Origin: Candidatus Magasanikiibacteriota bacterium
GTDB lineage: Bacteria > Patescibacteriota > Patescibacteriia > Magasanikbacterales > 2-02-FULL-50-9b
Direction: 5' to 3'
Length of the DNA: 60,014 nucleotides
Assembly (NCBI GenBank): GCA_943355025.1
Contig: CALRDW010000001.1
Span: forward strand, 1-60,014
In this document: positions 48,984-56,242 of the stretch, in pieces
Position numbering within the stretch: the stretch's first letter is position 1
Layout: each line of letters begins with the position of its first letter
Made by a program: the position numbers and the translations under genes
The notes under the pieces: model-generated
Seen by the model: the letters and a program-made list of their open reading frames with translations, nothing else
The model's database searches: none
Told to the model about the DNA's origin: nothing

Positions 48984-48991
48984 ATTATACT
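48984..48991. promoter_or_regulatory. Divergent promoter with overlapping -10 boxes (rpmA/NifU-like)
   Basis: ATTATACT contains TATACT on the plus strand (48986-48991) and TATAAT on the minus strand (48984-48989). The leaders would be about 9 nt (plus) and 25 nt (minus). Confidence 0.6.
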
Positions 48992-49006
48992 CTAGGAACT
49001 ATAGCT

Positions 49007-49294
49007 ATGTCAAGAACACAAGAGGAAATCGAGACAGCTATCAAGCTCGTTCTCGTGGAAAAGATCGCACCCCTCCTTGCTCGCCACCGTGGCGGCGCTG
49101 AATTGGTGTCGTTTGAGGCGGAAAATGGAGTGGCAACACTACGTTTTTTGGGTACCTGCGTTGGCTGTCCCATGTCAACAATTACCCTTAAATCAGGGGT
49201 CGAAAGCGAGATCATCGACGCGGTTCCTGAAGTAAACGAAGTCCACGCTGAGGGTGTGGATGAGGACGCATTTGAGTTCATTGGTGAAGAATAA
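49007..49294 (+). CDS. NifU C-terminal-domain Fe-S scaffold protein
   Basis: A 95-residue protein corresponding to the NifU/Nfu C-terminal domain, with the CxxC cluster site in FLGTCVGCPMSTITLKSG. It is a carrier or scaffold of [4Fe-4S] clusters. N-terminal helices (EEIETAIKLVLVEKIAPLLA) are standard. The next gene begins 4 bp after its stop. Confidence 0.9.
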   Translation: MSRTQEEIETAIKLVLVEKIAPLLARHRGGAELVSFEAENGVATLRFLGTCVGCPMSTITLKSGVESEIIDAVPEVNEVHAEGVDEDAFEFIGEE

Positions 49295-49298
49295 ACAC

Positions 49299-49664
49299 AT
49301 GAGACACGCCTGGTATCCACCCCAGCTTTTTGTACGCAAGTGGGAAGTTGTAACCCCACTGGCTGTTACGTTAGTGAGCATGATTGCTCTCATTATTTGG
49401 ATTGAAGTCGCGCTCCGGCACGTTGCGCAGCCATTATTTTTACACTATTCGGTTGAACTTGGTGTAGATTCGGTCGGAAGCGCGCTGCAGGTGCTCCTGC
49501 TCCCGATCGCGGTTATTTTGGCCGCTGTCATCAATACTTTTTTGACCAACCTTCTTTTGTTATCTGCGCGGCCGCTTGCGCTCATGGTTGCATGGAGCAC
49601 CGTGCCGCTTGCGGGACTTGCGTATTGGCTTGCATGGCTCGTCCTCCGAGTAAACGGTGTTTAA
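49299..49664 (+). CDS. Three-helix membrane protein, unknown
   Basis: A 121-residue protein with three predicted helices (VVTPLAVTLVSMIALIIWI; ALQVLLLPIAVILAAVINTF; ALMVAWSTVPLAGLAYWLAW). ATG 49299 is chosen because it follows the NifU stop directly; the frame from 49254 would overlap it. It stands 1 bp before mraY, so it is probably co-transcribed with cell-wall genes. No family is recognised. Confidence 0.65.
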   Translation: MRHAWYPPQLFVRKWEVVTPLAVTLVSMIALIIWIEVALRHVAQPLFLHYSVELGVDSVGSALQVLLLPIAVILAAVINTFLTNLLLLSARPLALMVAWSTVPLAGLAYWLAWLVLRVNGV

Positions 49665-49665
49665 T

Positions 49666-50739
49666 ATGGATCCACGCTCAGCTCTTATCATCATCGCGCT
49701 TCTGTCTCTGCTCGGTTTTCTTGTGGCGTTTAGCGCTGCTCCGATACTCGCGAAAATTTTGTATAAGTATAAATGTTGGAAAAAAGCGGTGCGAACAGTT
49801 GCGCCAGATGGAAGTGCGACACCTATTTTTTCAATGCTCCACAAAGACAAGGAAATGAACACTCCTCGCATGGCAGGCCTCCTTTTGTGTGGTTCCGTTA
49901 TCGTCGTCGGGCTGTTCGGCGCTGTGATGTCACATTTTTTCCCAGAAACCGTTCTTGCAGATTTTAATTTTTTCAATCGTTCGCAAACGTGGATCCCGAT
50001 TTTTACGTTTATTGCCGCGTGTTTGCTCGGCCTCATGGATGATTTACTGGTTGTCGGCGGCTTTGGCGGCGTTGAAAAAGGAGGGGGCATTAAATTTCGC
50101 CACAGACTCGCATTAGTTTTTTTAATCGGTATCATCGGCGCATACTGGTTCCACTACAAACTTGGATGGGATGTTTTGCATGTGCCACTATTTGGGGATT
50201 TTTTCATCGGTGTTTGGTATATTCCACTTTTCATTCTCGTGATCGTTGGGATTTTTAGCAGCTCTGTTGTTGATGGTCTCGATGGATTGGCAGGTGGCAT
50301 TTTCGCAATTTTATTTGCGACATTTGCAGCAATCGCTTTTGCGCGCGGGCAATTTTATCTAAGCTCTTTTTGCGCTGTGATCGTTGGAAGCATTCTTGCG
50401 TTTCTCTGGTTCAACATTCCGCCAGCACTTTTTTACATGGGCGAGACCGGCATTCTTGCGTTGACAACAACGCTTGGCGTCGTCGCATTTTTTACGAACA
50501 GCGTTTTGTTGCTACCGATAGCGGGAATTGTTCTTGTGATTGAAGCAGGATCTGTTGCGCTCCAATTATTTTCGAAAAAAGTTTTCAAACGAAAGATTTT
50601 TTTGGTTGCTCCCTATCATCATCACCTCGAAGCTAAAGGCTGGCCCGCACACAGAGTAACGATGCGTATGTGGCTCATCACGGGTGTTGCGTGCATGATA
50701 ACGCTTGTACTTGCACTGCTTGACATTATTAACAAATAA
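49666..50739 (+). CDS. mraY: Phospho-MurNAc-pentapeptide transferase MraY
   Basis: A 357-residue protein with about 10 membrane helices. Signature segments are HKDKEMNTPRMAGL, LGLMDDLLVV (DD motif), VVDGLDGLAGG, FNIPPALFYMGETG and APYHHHLEAKGWPAHRV. It makes lipid I by moving phospho-MurNAc-peptide to undecaprenyl phosphate. Spacing to ftsW is 2 bp. Confidence 0.95.
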   Translation: MDPRSALIIIALLSLLGFLVAFSAAPILAKILYKYKCWKKAVRTVAPDGSATPIFSMLHKDKEMNTPRMAGLLLCGSVIVVGLFGAVMSHFFPETVLADFNFFNRSQTWIPIFTFIAACLLGLMDDLLVVGGFGGVEKGGGIKFRHRLALVFLIGIIGAYWFHYKLGWDVLHVPLFGDFFIGVWYIPLFILVIVGIFSSSVVDGLDGLAGGIFAILFATFAAIAFARGQFYLSSFCAVIVGSILAFLWFNIPPALFYMGETGILALTTTLGVVAFFTNSVLLLPIAGIVLVIEAGSVALQLFSKKVFKRKIFLVAPYHHHLEAKGWPAHRVTMRMWLITGVACMITLVLALLDIINK

Positions 50740-50741
50740 GT

Positions 50742-51872
50742 ATGGAGAGCGAGGAGGGACGCAGCTCATCTACAACATTATTTGCGGTTGTCGGGAGCGT
50801 TCTTGCATTCGGCCTTGTTATGCTTGGATCCGCGACTGCACCGATAGGCGCAGAACATTTTGGAAACGCTTATTATTTTTTGATTCGTCAGATCGGGTTT
50901 GGACTCATTCCAGGTTTGTTACTGTTTCTAATTTTGCGAAAAATTCCGACCTCGCTTTGGGAACGTTCGTGGAAGAGCGCTTTTTGGGTATCGGTTGCGC
51001 TTTTGGGACTTGTATTTATTCCAGGGCTTGGTATTCGAATCAATCATTCTCTCAGTTGGATTAAACTCGGCCCAACATCGTTTCAACCAGGCGAGCTTGT
51101 TAAATTAACATTCGTCATCTTTTTATCAGGCTGGCTTGCGGAGAATCAAAAACTGCTTGGCCGTGCGTTTGAGGACGGGTTGCTTAAATATTTGGTGTAT
51201 TTGGGAATTATTTGCGGCCTATTTATGTTGCAACCAGACTTTGGAACCATGCTTGTACTTGCGGGAACCGCGCTCGTGCTTGCGTTTGTTGCGGGTGCAC
51301 AGATGAAACACCTTGGTGCAATTGTGGGTGTAGGTGTTATTGCGATCGCGGTTTTGATTGCGATTGCGCCGTATCGGTTGGAGCGCATCACGGTTCTCTT
51401 TAATCCAAATAAAGATCCGTATGGAAGCGGATACCACATTAAACAATCGCTTGTTGCAATCGGGAGTGGAGGTTTTTTTGGTAAAGGTCTTGGGAATTCC
51501 CGACAGAAGTTTCAGTATTTGCCAGAAGTGAGCGCGGATTCAATTTTTGCTGTGATCGCCGAAGAAATGGGCTTTATTGTTTCAGCGGCGCTCATTGCGG
51601 CTTATGCATTCGTTGTTCTTCGCGGCTACCAGCTTTCACGTATTGCGCCAACCGAATGGTCGCGTTATTTTATTATTGGCACCGTGACATGGCTTGGAAT
51701 TCAGATTTTCTTGAACATTGGCGCAATGCTTGCGGTATTGCCTCTGACTGGGTTACCATTGCCGCTTGTAAGTCATGGCGGCTCATCACTTATGGTGACG
51801 CTCGCCTCATTCGGTATTATCTCGGCAATTATTATTCCGCCAGAGTCAAAGCGACAACGCGGTCGAACGTAA
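50742..51872 (+). CDS. ftsW: SEDS-family peptidoglycan polymerase FtsW/RodA
   Basis: A 376-residue protein with 10 helices. The SEDS signatures SWIKLGPTSFQPGELVKL, LQPDFGTMLVLAG, GYHIKQSLVAIGSGGFFGKG, ADSIFAVIAEE and LPLTGLPLPLVSHGGSS are intact. It polymerises lipid II with a partner PBP. Its position between mraY and murG favours FtsW over RodA. It starts 2 bp after mraY and stops 1 bp before murG. Confidence 0.92.
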   Translation: MESEEGRSSSTTLFAVVGSVLAFGLVMLGSATAPIGAEHFGNAYYFLIRQIGFGLIPGLLLFLILRKIPTSLWERSWKSAFWVSVALLGLVFIPGLGIRINHSLSWIKLGPTSFQPGELVKLTFVIFLSGWLAENQKLLGRAFEDGLLKYLVYLGIICGLFMLQPDFGTMLVLAGTALVLAFVAGAQMKHLGAIVGVGVIAIAVLIAIAPYRLERITVLFNPNKDPYGSGYHIKQSLVAIGSGGFFGKGLGNSRQKFQYLPEVSADSIFAVIAEEMGFIVSAALIAAYAFVVLRGYQLSRIAPTEWSRYFIIGTVTWLGIQIFLNIGAMLAVLPLTGLPLPLVSHGGSSLMVTLASFGIISAIIIPPESKRQRGRT

Positions 51873-51873
51873 T

Positions 51874-52950
51874 ATGAAGATTTTATTTTCTGGTGGTGGT
51901 ACGCTTGGGCCAGTCACACCATTGCTCGCTGTCATCGAAGAGTTGCGATTGCAGGATGACGCTTCGGCACATCAATTTTTGTGGATTGCAACTGAGCGTG
52001 GTGTTGAAATTCCGCTTTTGCGTAAAGCTGGGGTTGAAGTCGTGACAATCCCATCAGGTAAATTTCGACGGTATGTTGATTTTAAAAATTTGAGCGACCT
52101 CGGCAACATCGTGCGTGGGTTTTTCGCGGCGCGAAAAATTATCCGTGAATTTAAGCCAGACGTTGTTGTGACTGCAGGGGGCTTTGTTTCTGTTCCGGTA
52201 CATTATGCAGCGCGGTTTTTGGGTGTTCCAAGCCTGGTGCATCAGCAAGATCTCCGTATCGGTCTTGCCAACAAGCTCATGTCATGGGTTGCGCGGCGCG
52301 TTACGGTTTCGGTAGAGGCTCAACGTGCAGAGTTTTCAAAATTGAAAACCGTTTATACAGGAAACCCTGTGCGACTGAGTGTACTTGCGGGTTCGCGCGA
52401 GCGAGCGATTGAATTGTTTCGATTGAATAGCGATCTTGCGACAATTTTTGTATTTGGCGGCGGAACGGGTTCAACGAACATCAATCGTATCATCGAGCAA
52501 ATCGCGCGAGAGAGCTCTGGTCAATTTCAAATTATACATTTAACCGGTGCGCAGAGAACACAATCTGTGGTTCATGATGTGCCGACATATCATCCGTACC
52601 CGTTTTTTACTGGTGAGATGGCGCACGCGTATGCGGCGGCGGACATTGTTGTTGCGCGCGCTGGTTTTAACACGATTACAGAGGTTGCCGCATGGGGAAA
52701 GCCCTCGATTTTGATTCCGATTTTTGGTTCGCATCAAACTGAGAATGCTCTATGGGCTGGGGAGCGGGGAGCTACGTTTGTGCAGGATGAATTAGCACTG
52801 ACACCACATGATTTGCTCCAGGAACTGCGCGATATTTTGAATAACGCCGAGCGGTATGAATCAATGTCGGTCGCGGCTTCTGAGTTGTTTCCTGTTGGGG
52901 CACGTGAGCGATTGGCTACGGAAATTTTAGCTGTGGGCAGCGGAAAGTAG
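51874..52950 (+). CDS. murG: UDP-GlcNAc transferase MurG
   Basis: A 358-residue GT-B enzyme. The N-terminal loop is GGGTLGPVTPLLA (usual GGTGGHxxPA). Later come VVVTAGGFVSVPV, GNPVRLSV, FGGGTGSTNIN and the donor site ARAGFNTITEVAAWGKPSILIPI. It converts lipid I to lipid II at the inner membrane face. It ends the uninterrupted mraY-ftsW-murG run. Confidence 0.93.
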   Translation: MKILFSGGGTLGPVTPLLAVIEELRLQDDASAHQFLWIATERGVEIPLLRKAGVEVVTIPSGKFRRYVDFKNLSDLGNIVRGFFAARKIIREFKPDVVVTAGGFVSVPVHYAARFLGVPSLVHQQDLRIGLANKLMSWVARRVTVSVEAQRAEFSKLKTVYTGNPVRLSVLAGSRERAIELFRLNSDLATIFVFGGGTGSTNINRIIEQIARESSGQFQIIHLTGAQRTQSVVHDVPTYHPYPFFTGEMAHAYAAADIVVARAGFNTITEVAAWGKPSILIPIFGSHQTENALWAGERGATFVQDELALTPHDLLQELRDILNNAERYESMSVAASELFPVGARERLATEILAVGSGK

Positions 52951-52972
52951 GCTATTTTTGCGGGCCGCAGGG

Positions 52973-53001
52973 TTGACAAAATAGCACAAATGTGCTATAG
53001 T
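52973..53001 (+). promoter_or_regulatory. Cassette I promoter with palindromic spacer
   Basis: TTGACA (52973-52978), 17 bp, TATAGT (52996-53001). The spacer holds TAGCACA-AA-TGTGCTA (52982-52997), a perfect 7-bp dyad overlapping the -10 box, as an operator would. A related dyad GCACA-AAA-TGTGC is in the cassette A leader (9286-9298). Confidence 0.75.
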
Positions 53002-53037
53002 TTTTTTCAGTCAACCATAACCTTATTGGAGGGTTAC

Positions 53038-53571
53038 GTGCTAAAGTTCAATAAAATTGCGGCTATCTGGGTGGCGGTACTGCCCGTGCTTTACTTGGCC
53101 GTGCAGATTGGATTTTTGTGTTTGGGGGCAGCCGTTTTTGCGTCGGTCGCATATCTCGCGGTTCCACGAATGTTGTTTATGTTCATTCTGGCGCCCGCTG
53201 TGGTTGTGTTAGTAGCATGGGCTGAGTGCATCTGGAAAGACCACTTTGGCGAGGTTTACACATGGGATTTTCCAGAGTGGAAGCGCGCCGTGGTGTTCAT
53301 AGTCGCCGGGCTTGTCAGCATGTGGCTGACGTTCTGTGTAAAGCAGGTGTTTTTTAAAGGCTCTGTCGTGCTCAACGACCACGTGACTTTTACTGGCTAC
53401 ACTCTTATTTTGGCCATAGTCTATGTTGGCGTTGAGTGTGGAAGCAGCGCGCTGGTGATCGATCGGAATATCGGTCGTTGGCGCAACTGGCTCGGCTATT
53501 ATGGCCAGCAGCCGTCGCCGGACCGGTGGCGCGCGATCAAAGAAATTCTTCGTGGTCGGGCTGAGCACTAA
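53038..53571 (+). CDS. Four-helix membrane protein, cassette I, unknown
   Basis: A 177-residue protein starting at GTG 53038 with GGAGGG 5 nt upstream. There are four predicted membrane helices (VAVLPVLYLAVQIGFLCLG; MFMFILAPAVVVLVAW-type; AVVFIVAGLVSMWLTFC; GYTLILAIVYVGVEC) and a basic cytoplasmic tail (RWRNWLGYYGQQPSPDRW). No family is recognised. With its promoter and terminator it is inserted between murG and murE. Confidence 0.7.
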   Translation: MLKFNKIAAIWVAVLPVLYLAVQIGFLCLGAAVFASVAYLAVPRMLFMFILAPAVVVLVAWAECIWKDHFGEVYTWDFPEWKRAVVFIVAGLVSMWLTFCVKQVFFKGSVVLNDHVTFTGYTLILAIVYVGVECGSSALVIDRNIGRWRNWLGYYGQQPSPDRWRAIKEILRGRAEH

Positions 53572-53594
53572 GATGCGCGTCCGCTCTGAGCAAG

Positions 53595-53641
53595 GCGATT
53601 CGGTGGTTTGTGGAAACACAACTACCTGAGTCGCTTTTTTA
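53595..53641 (+). terminator. Cassette I terminator
   Basis: A long stem from GCGA (53595-53598) to TCGC (53631-53634), with internal pairs to a GTG-GAAA-CAC tip, then T6. Confidence 0.8.
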
Positions 53642-53654
53642 TTTAACGAGGGAC

Positions 53655-53682
53655 TTGCAAAAAATTGGGTTTTAGATATAAT
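53655..53682 (+). promoter_or_regulatory. Promoter of the tRNA-Lys transcript
   Basis: TTGCAA, 16-bp spacer, TATAAT (53677-53682). The predicted RNA has about 160 nt of structured leader before tRNA-Lys. Confidence 0.6.
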
Positions 53683-53702
53683 GATGCAGTTCAAGTTCGT
53701 TT

Positions 53703-53860
53703 GACCCACAGATCCTTCGCAGTTCGCAGAATTGCTCGGAACTTCTGGACTTCGACCCGTAGATCCTTCGCAGCCTTCGGCTGCTCGGGGCTACCGGGTC
53801 TCGCTCGCGAGAAAACCCGTACGTAAACGTCCAGTTTTCTCACTCACTCGACCCGGTAGC
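53703..53860. repeat. Hairpin-rich leader with direct and inverted copies of the tRNA-Lys 5' end
   Basis: Two direct repeats (GACCCxxAGATCCTTCGCAG-type at 53703-53722 and 53754-53773) lie 51 nt apart. The second opens with GACCCGTAG, one base short of the tRNA 5' end. A GCAGCC/GGCTGC hairpin follows, then GCTACCGGGTC (53790-53800), an 11-bp perfect inverted copy of the tRNA-Lys start (53850-53860). Between that copy and the tRNA is GAGAAAAC/GTTTTCTC with ACGTAAACGT inside. Confidence 0.75.
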
Positions 53861-53922
53861 TCAGCTGGTAGAGCAGTAGCCTTTTAAGCTAACGGTCGTG
53901 GGTTCAAATCCCACCCGGGTCA
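53850..53922 (+). tRNA. tRNA-Lys (TTT)
   Basis: Acceptor GACCCGG/CCGGGTC, D-arm GCTC...GAGC, anticodon loop CTTTTAA (TTT), T-loop TTCAAAT, discriminator A, no encoded CCA. The top pair of the anticodon stem (27-43) is a G-A mismatch. An inverted copy of its first 11 nt lies upstream. Confidence 0.96.
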
Positions 53923-53925
53923 TAA

Positions 53926-53955
53926 TAAAAATCCCTCTGTAAGGAGGGATTTTTA
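53926..53955 (+). terminator. Terminator of tRNA-Lys
   Basis: A perfect 12-bp stem (TAAAAATCCCTC/GAGGGATTTTTA) with a 6-nt loop. Confidence 0.85.
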
Positions 53956-53987
53956 TTTTGCGCGTTAAATGCTACACTGATACGGTT

Positions 53988-55316
53988 ATGATTGCCACGC
54001 TTCGTAAAATAATACCACAGCCAATTTTTAAACTATATCACTGGCTCATGTCAGTGAGTGGTGCTTTTTATTACGGCTATCCAACAAAACGAATGATGGT
54101 TGTTGGTATAACAGGCACGAGTGGAAAATCGACAACGGTTTTTTTATTGCACAAAATTTTGACGCACGCAGGGCTTAAAGTTGGCTCAAGTTCGACGATT
54201 GAATTTTGTATCGGCGCGGAGTGCACGCTCAATAAAACAAAGATGACGCAACTTGGTCGGTGGGGGACACAGGCGATGCTTGCTCGAATGCGCACAGCCG
54301 GCTGCGATATCGCGATTGTTGAAACCACATCACAGGGTGTTGAACAATTTCGACACATTGGAATTTTTTACGACGCTCTGATGCTCACAAATTTATATCC
54401 GGAACATATTGAAGCGCACGGAAGTTTTGAAAATTATAAAAATGCAAAGAAAAAATTATTTGCCTATCTCGCGACCCTGCCACTCAAGAAAAAATTTAAA
54501 ATTCCGAAAACAATCATTGTAAACGGAGCCGTAAAGGAGGCTGCAGAATTTATCGCGTTTCCTGTTGAGCGAAAGTGGGCACTCGGCCAATCGATTCCAG
54601 GCTCTAGCCGCGTTTTAGCTGCAGAAAATTCTAATATCACAGCCTCGGGCGTTGAATTCGATCTCGACCTCATACATTTTTCGGTGCCGCTCCTCGGAGG
54701 CCATGTTATTGATAATGCAGTTGCTGCAACTGCTGCTGCGGCTGCGCTTGGTATTAGCTTAGACACGTCTGCGGAAGCGCTTCGAGAAATCAGATCGGTT
54801 CCTGGACGCACAGAACTTATCGACGAGGGGCAGCCATTTAAAATAATGGTTGATTTTGCGTTCGAGCCCGTTGCAATGTCAAAATTATATGAGTTGGTAA
54901 AATTAATTCCACACAATCGTATTTTGCACGTGCTTGGAGGAACCGGTGGTGGGCGTGATGCGGCGCGTCGGCCGCTGCTTGGAAACATTGCCGGAGATAA
55001 CGCCGCGCTTGTTTTTGTCACAAATGAAGATCCGTATGATGAAGATCCGCAAAAAATTATGGATGACGTTGCAGCTGGCGTGCGTGGCGTTGGAAAACGT
55101 GATGGCGTAGATTTTTTTGTGATTCCAGATCGACGTGCCGCAATTGCGCGCGCAGTGCAATTAGCTGAAAAAAATGATATCATTTTAATTACAGGTAAAG
55201 GTTGTGAGCAAGCGATCATCGGGCCAGAGCGTTCGATGACGCCGTGGGATGACCGTGCAGTTGTCCGTGAAGAGCTCGCAAAATTAAAATCAACATGGGA
55301 ATTGTCGGCAAAATAA
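53988..55316 (+). CDS. Short-form MurE-like ligase
   Basis: A 442-residue Mur ligase. The ATP motif GITGTSGKSTT lies at about residue 41-51, not about 110, so the N-terminal UDP-binding domain of classical MurE is missing. The remainder is complete: VETTSQGVEQFRH, the NYKNAKKKLF lysine region, GRTELID and the C-terminal domain. The substrate motif DNPR that recognises meso-diaminopimelate reads EDPY here (VTNEDPYDEDP). It probably adds the third peptide-stem residue, identity uncertain. TGC-TACACT ends 9 nt before ATG 53988, giving a leader of about 2 nt. Confidence 0.85.
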   Translation: MIATLRKIIPQPIFKLYHWLMSVSGAFYYGYPTKRMMVVGITGTSGKSTTVFLLHKILTHAGLKVGSSSTIEFCIGAECTLNKTKMTQLGRWGTQAMLARMRTAGCDIAIVETTSQGVEQFRHIGIFYDALMLTNLYPEHIEAHGSFENYKNAKKKLFAYLATLPLKKKFKIPKTIIVNGAVKEAAEFIAFPVERKWALGQSIPGSSRVLAAENSNITASGVEFDLDLIHFSVPLLGGHVIDNAVAATAAAAALGISLDTSAEALREIRSVPGRTELIDEGQPFKIMVDFAFEPVAMSKLYELVKLIPHNRILHVLGGTGGGRDAARRPLLGNIAGDNAALVFVTNEDPYDEDPQKIMDDVAAGVRGVGKRDGVDFFVIPDRRAAIARAVQLAEKNDIILITGKGCEQAIIGPERSMTPWDDRAVVREELAKLKSTWELSAK

Positions 55317-55861
55317 GTCTAAAGCCGCATGAACTGGTATTGCACGTGTATCGGCGATACCCGATCATTGATTTTTGGCACTATATAATCAGCGTTATTT
55401 TTATGTTGGTGCCTTTTTTCTTTTTGTTTCCGCTTTTAAAAATGGGCGCACTTGGGATTGCGCTCGGAAGCTTTATTTTTTTAATTGGCGCCTGTATCAT
55501 GGCGCGCACATTATTTTTGTGGGTTCATAATGTTTTTGTCGTAACGACTGAACGCATAATTGATTTTGATCAACGCGGATTTTTTGAGCGCGTTGTTTCG
55601 CAGTCGTCATTTGAAAAAATTCAGGACGTCTCGTTTCACATTCACGGCGCGTTTGAAACGCTTTTTAATTATGGAGATCTCAATATTAAAACAGGATGGG
55701 GCTCAGTCGACCTTTGTGTGCCGAGAATATATAGGCCGAGTCGTGCGCAACGGCAATTGCTTGATGCACAAGAAGAATTTATGGCGCGAATAAGCGATCA
55801 CAAGCCGCACAAATCTAAATCTACTCACGCATATGGCTCATCCGAAGAATCAGCTTCATAA
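55295..55861 (+). CDS. Membrane protein with bacterial PH domain
   Basis: A 188-residue protein overlapping murE by 22 bp. Two helices (FWHYIISVIFMLVPFFFLFP; LGIALGSFIFLIGACIMA) precede a PH-like domain (NVFVVTTERIIDFDQRGFFERV...FEKIQDVSFHIHG...LNIKTGW). The tail is charged. bPH2-type proteins are common envelope components. Its place next to division genes is noted, but function is unknown. Confidence 0.7.
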   Translation: MGIVGKISLKPHELVLHVYRRYPIIDFWHYIISVIFMLVPFFFLFPLLKMGALGIALGSFIFLIGACIMARTLFLWVHNVFVVTTERIIDFDQRGFFERVVSQSSFEKIQDVSFHIHGAFETLFNYGDLNIKTGWGSVDLCVPRIYRPSRAQRQLLDAQEEFMARISDHKPHKSKSTHAYGSSEESAS

Positions 55862-56234
55862 ACTTCGCGTCATCACGCTGTTGGCCGTGATTATTTTTTT
55901 ATTTTTGCTGGTAAGTTTTTTGCGTGTCTTTTTTAAGGACTATGCACTTCGACAAGAGATTTCTCGTGTGCAAGGTGATGTTGGAAAATTGGAGAAGCGA
56001 AAAATAGAATCTCTTGAGGTGCTTAAGCGATTGCAGAGCGATGCATATGTCGAAGACCGAGGCCGCGCAGAATTACAGGCGGTAAAGTCGGGTGAAGCGG
56101 TGCTTGTTGTTCCAGGGCTCACAGTTACGTCGAGCGCCCCGTCGTCGCTTGTTTTAACTGATGAAAAAGCGAAGCCGCTTTCCAATCCTAATAAGTGGTG
56201 GTATTATTTCTTTCGACCTGACAATTCACAATAA
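55833..56234 (+). CDS. FtsB/DivIC-like septum formation initiator
   Basis: A 133-residue bitopic protein: short basic N-terminus, one helix (RVITLLAVIIFLFLLVSFL), then a coiled coil (LRQEISRVQGDVGKLEKRKIE) and a C-terminal tail ending NPNKWWYYFF. Length and layout match FtsB/DivIC, which bridge FtsL/FtsQ in the divisome. Its context among ftsW, murE and murG supports this. It overlaps the PH gene by 29 bp. Confidence 0.75.
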   Translation: MAHPKNQLHKLRVITLLAVIIFLFLLVSFLRVFFKDYALRQEISRVQGDVGKLEKRKIESLEVLKRLQSDAYVEDRGRAELQAVKSGEAVLVVPGLTVTSSAPSSLVLTDEKAKPLSNPNKWWYYFFRPDNSQ

Positions 56235-56242
56235 TTTTTTCT

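Noticed and set aside
9200-53001. Cassettes as integron gene cassettes with attC sites
   Set aside because: No attC-like core sites, integrase or uniform orientation in one array; each unit has its own promoter, unlike integron cassettes.
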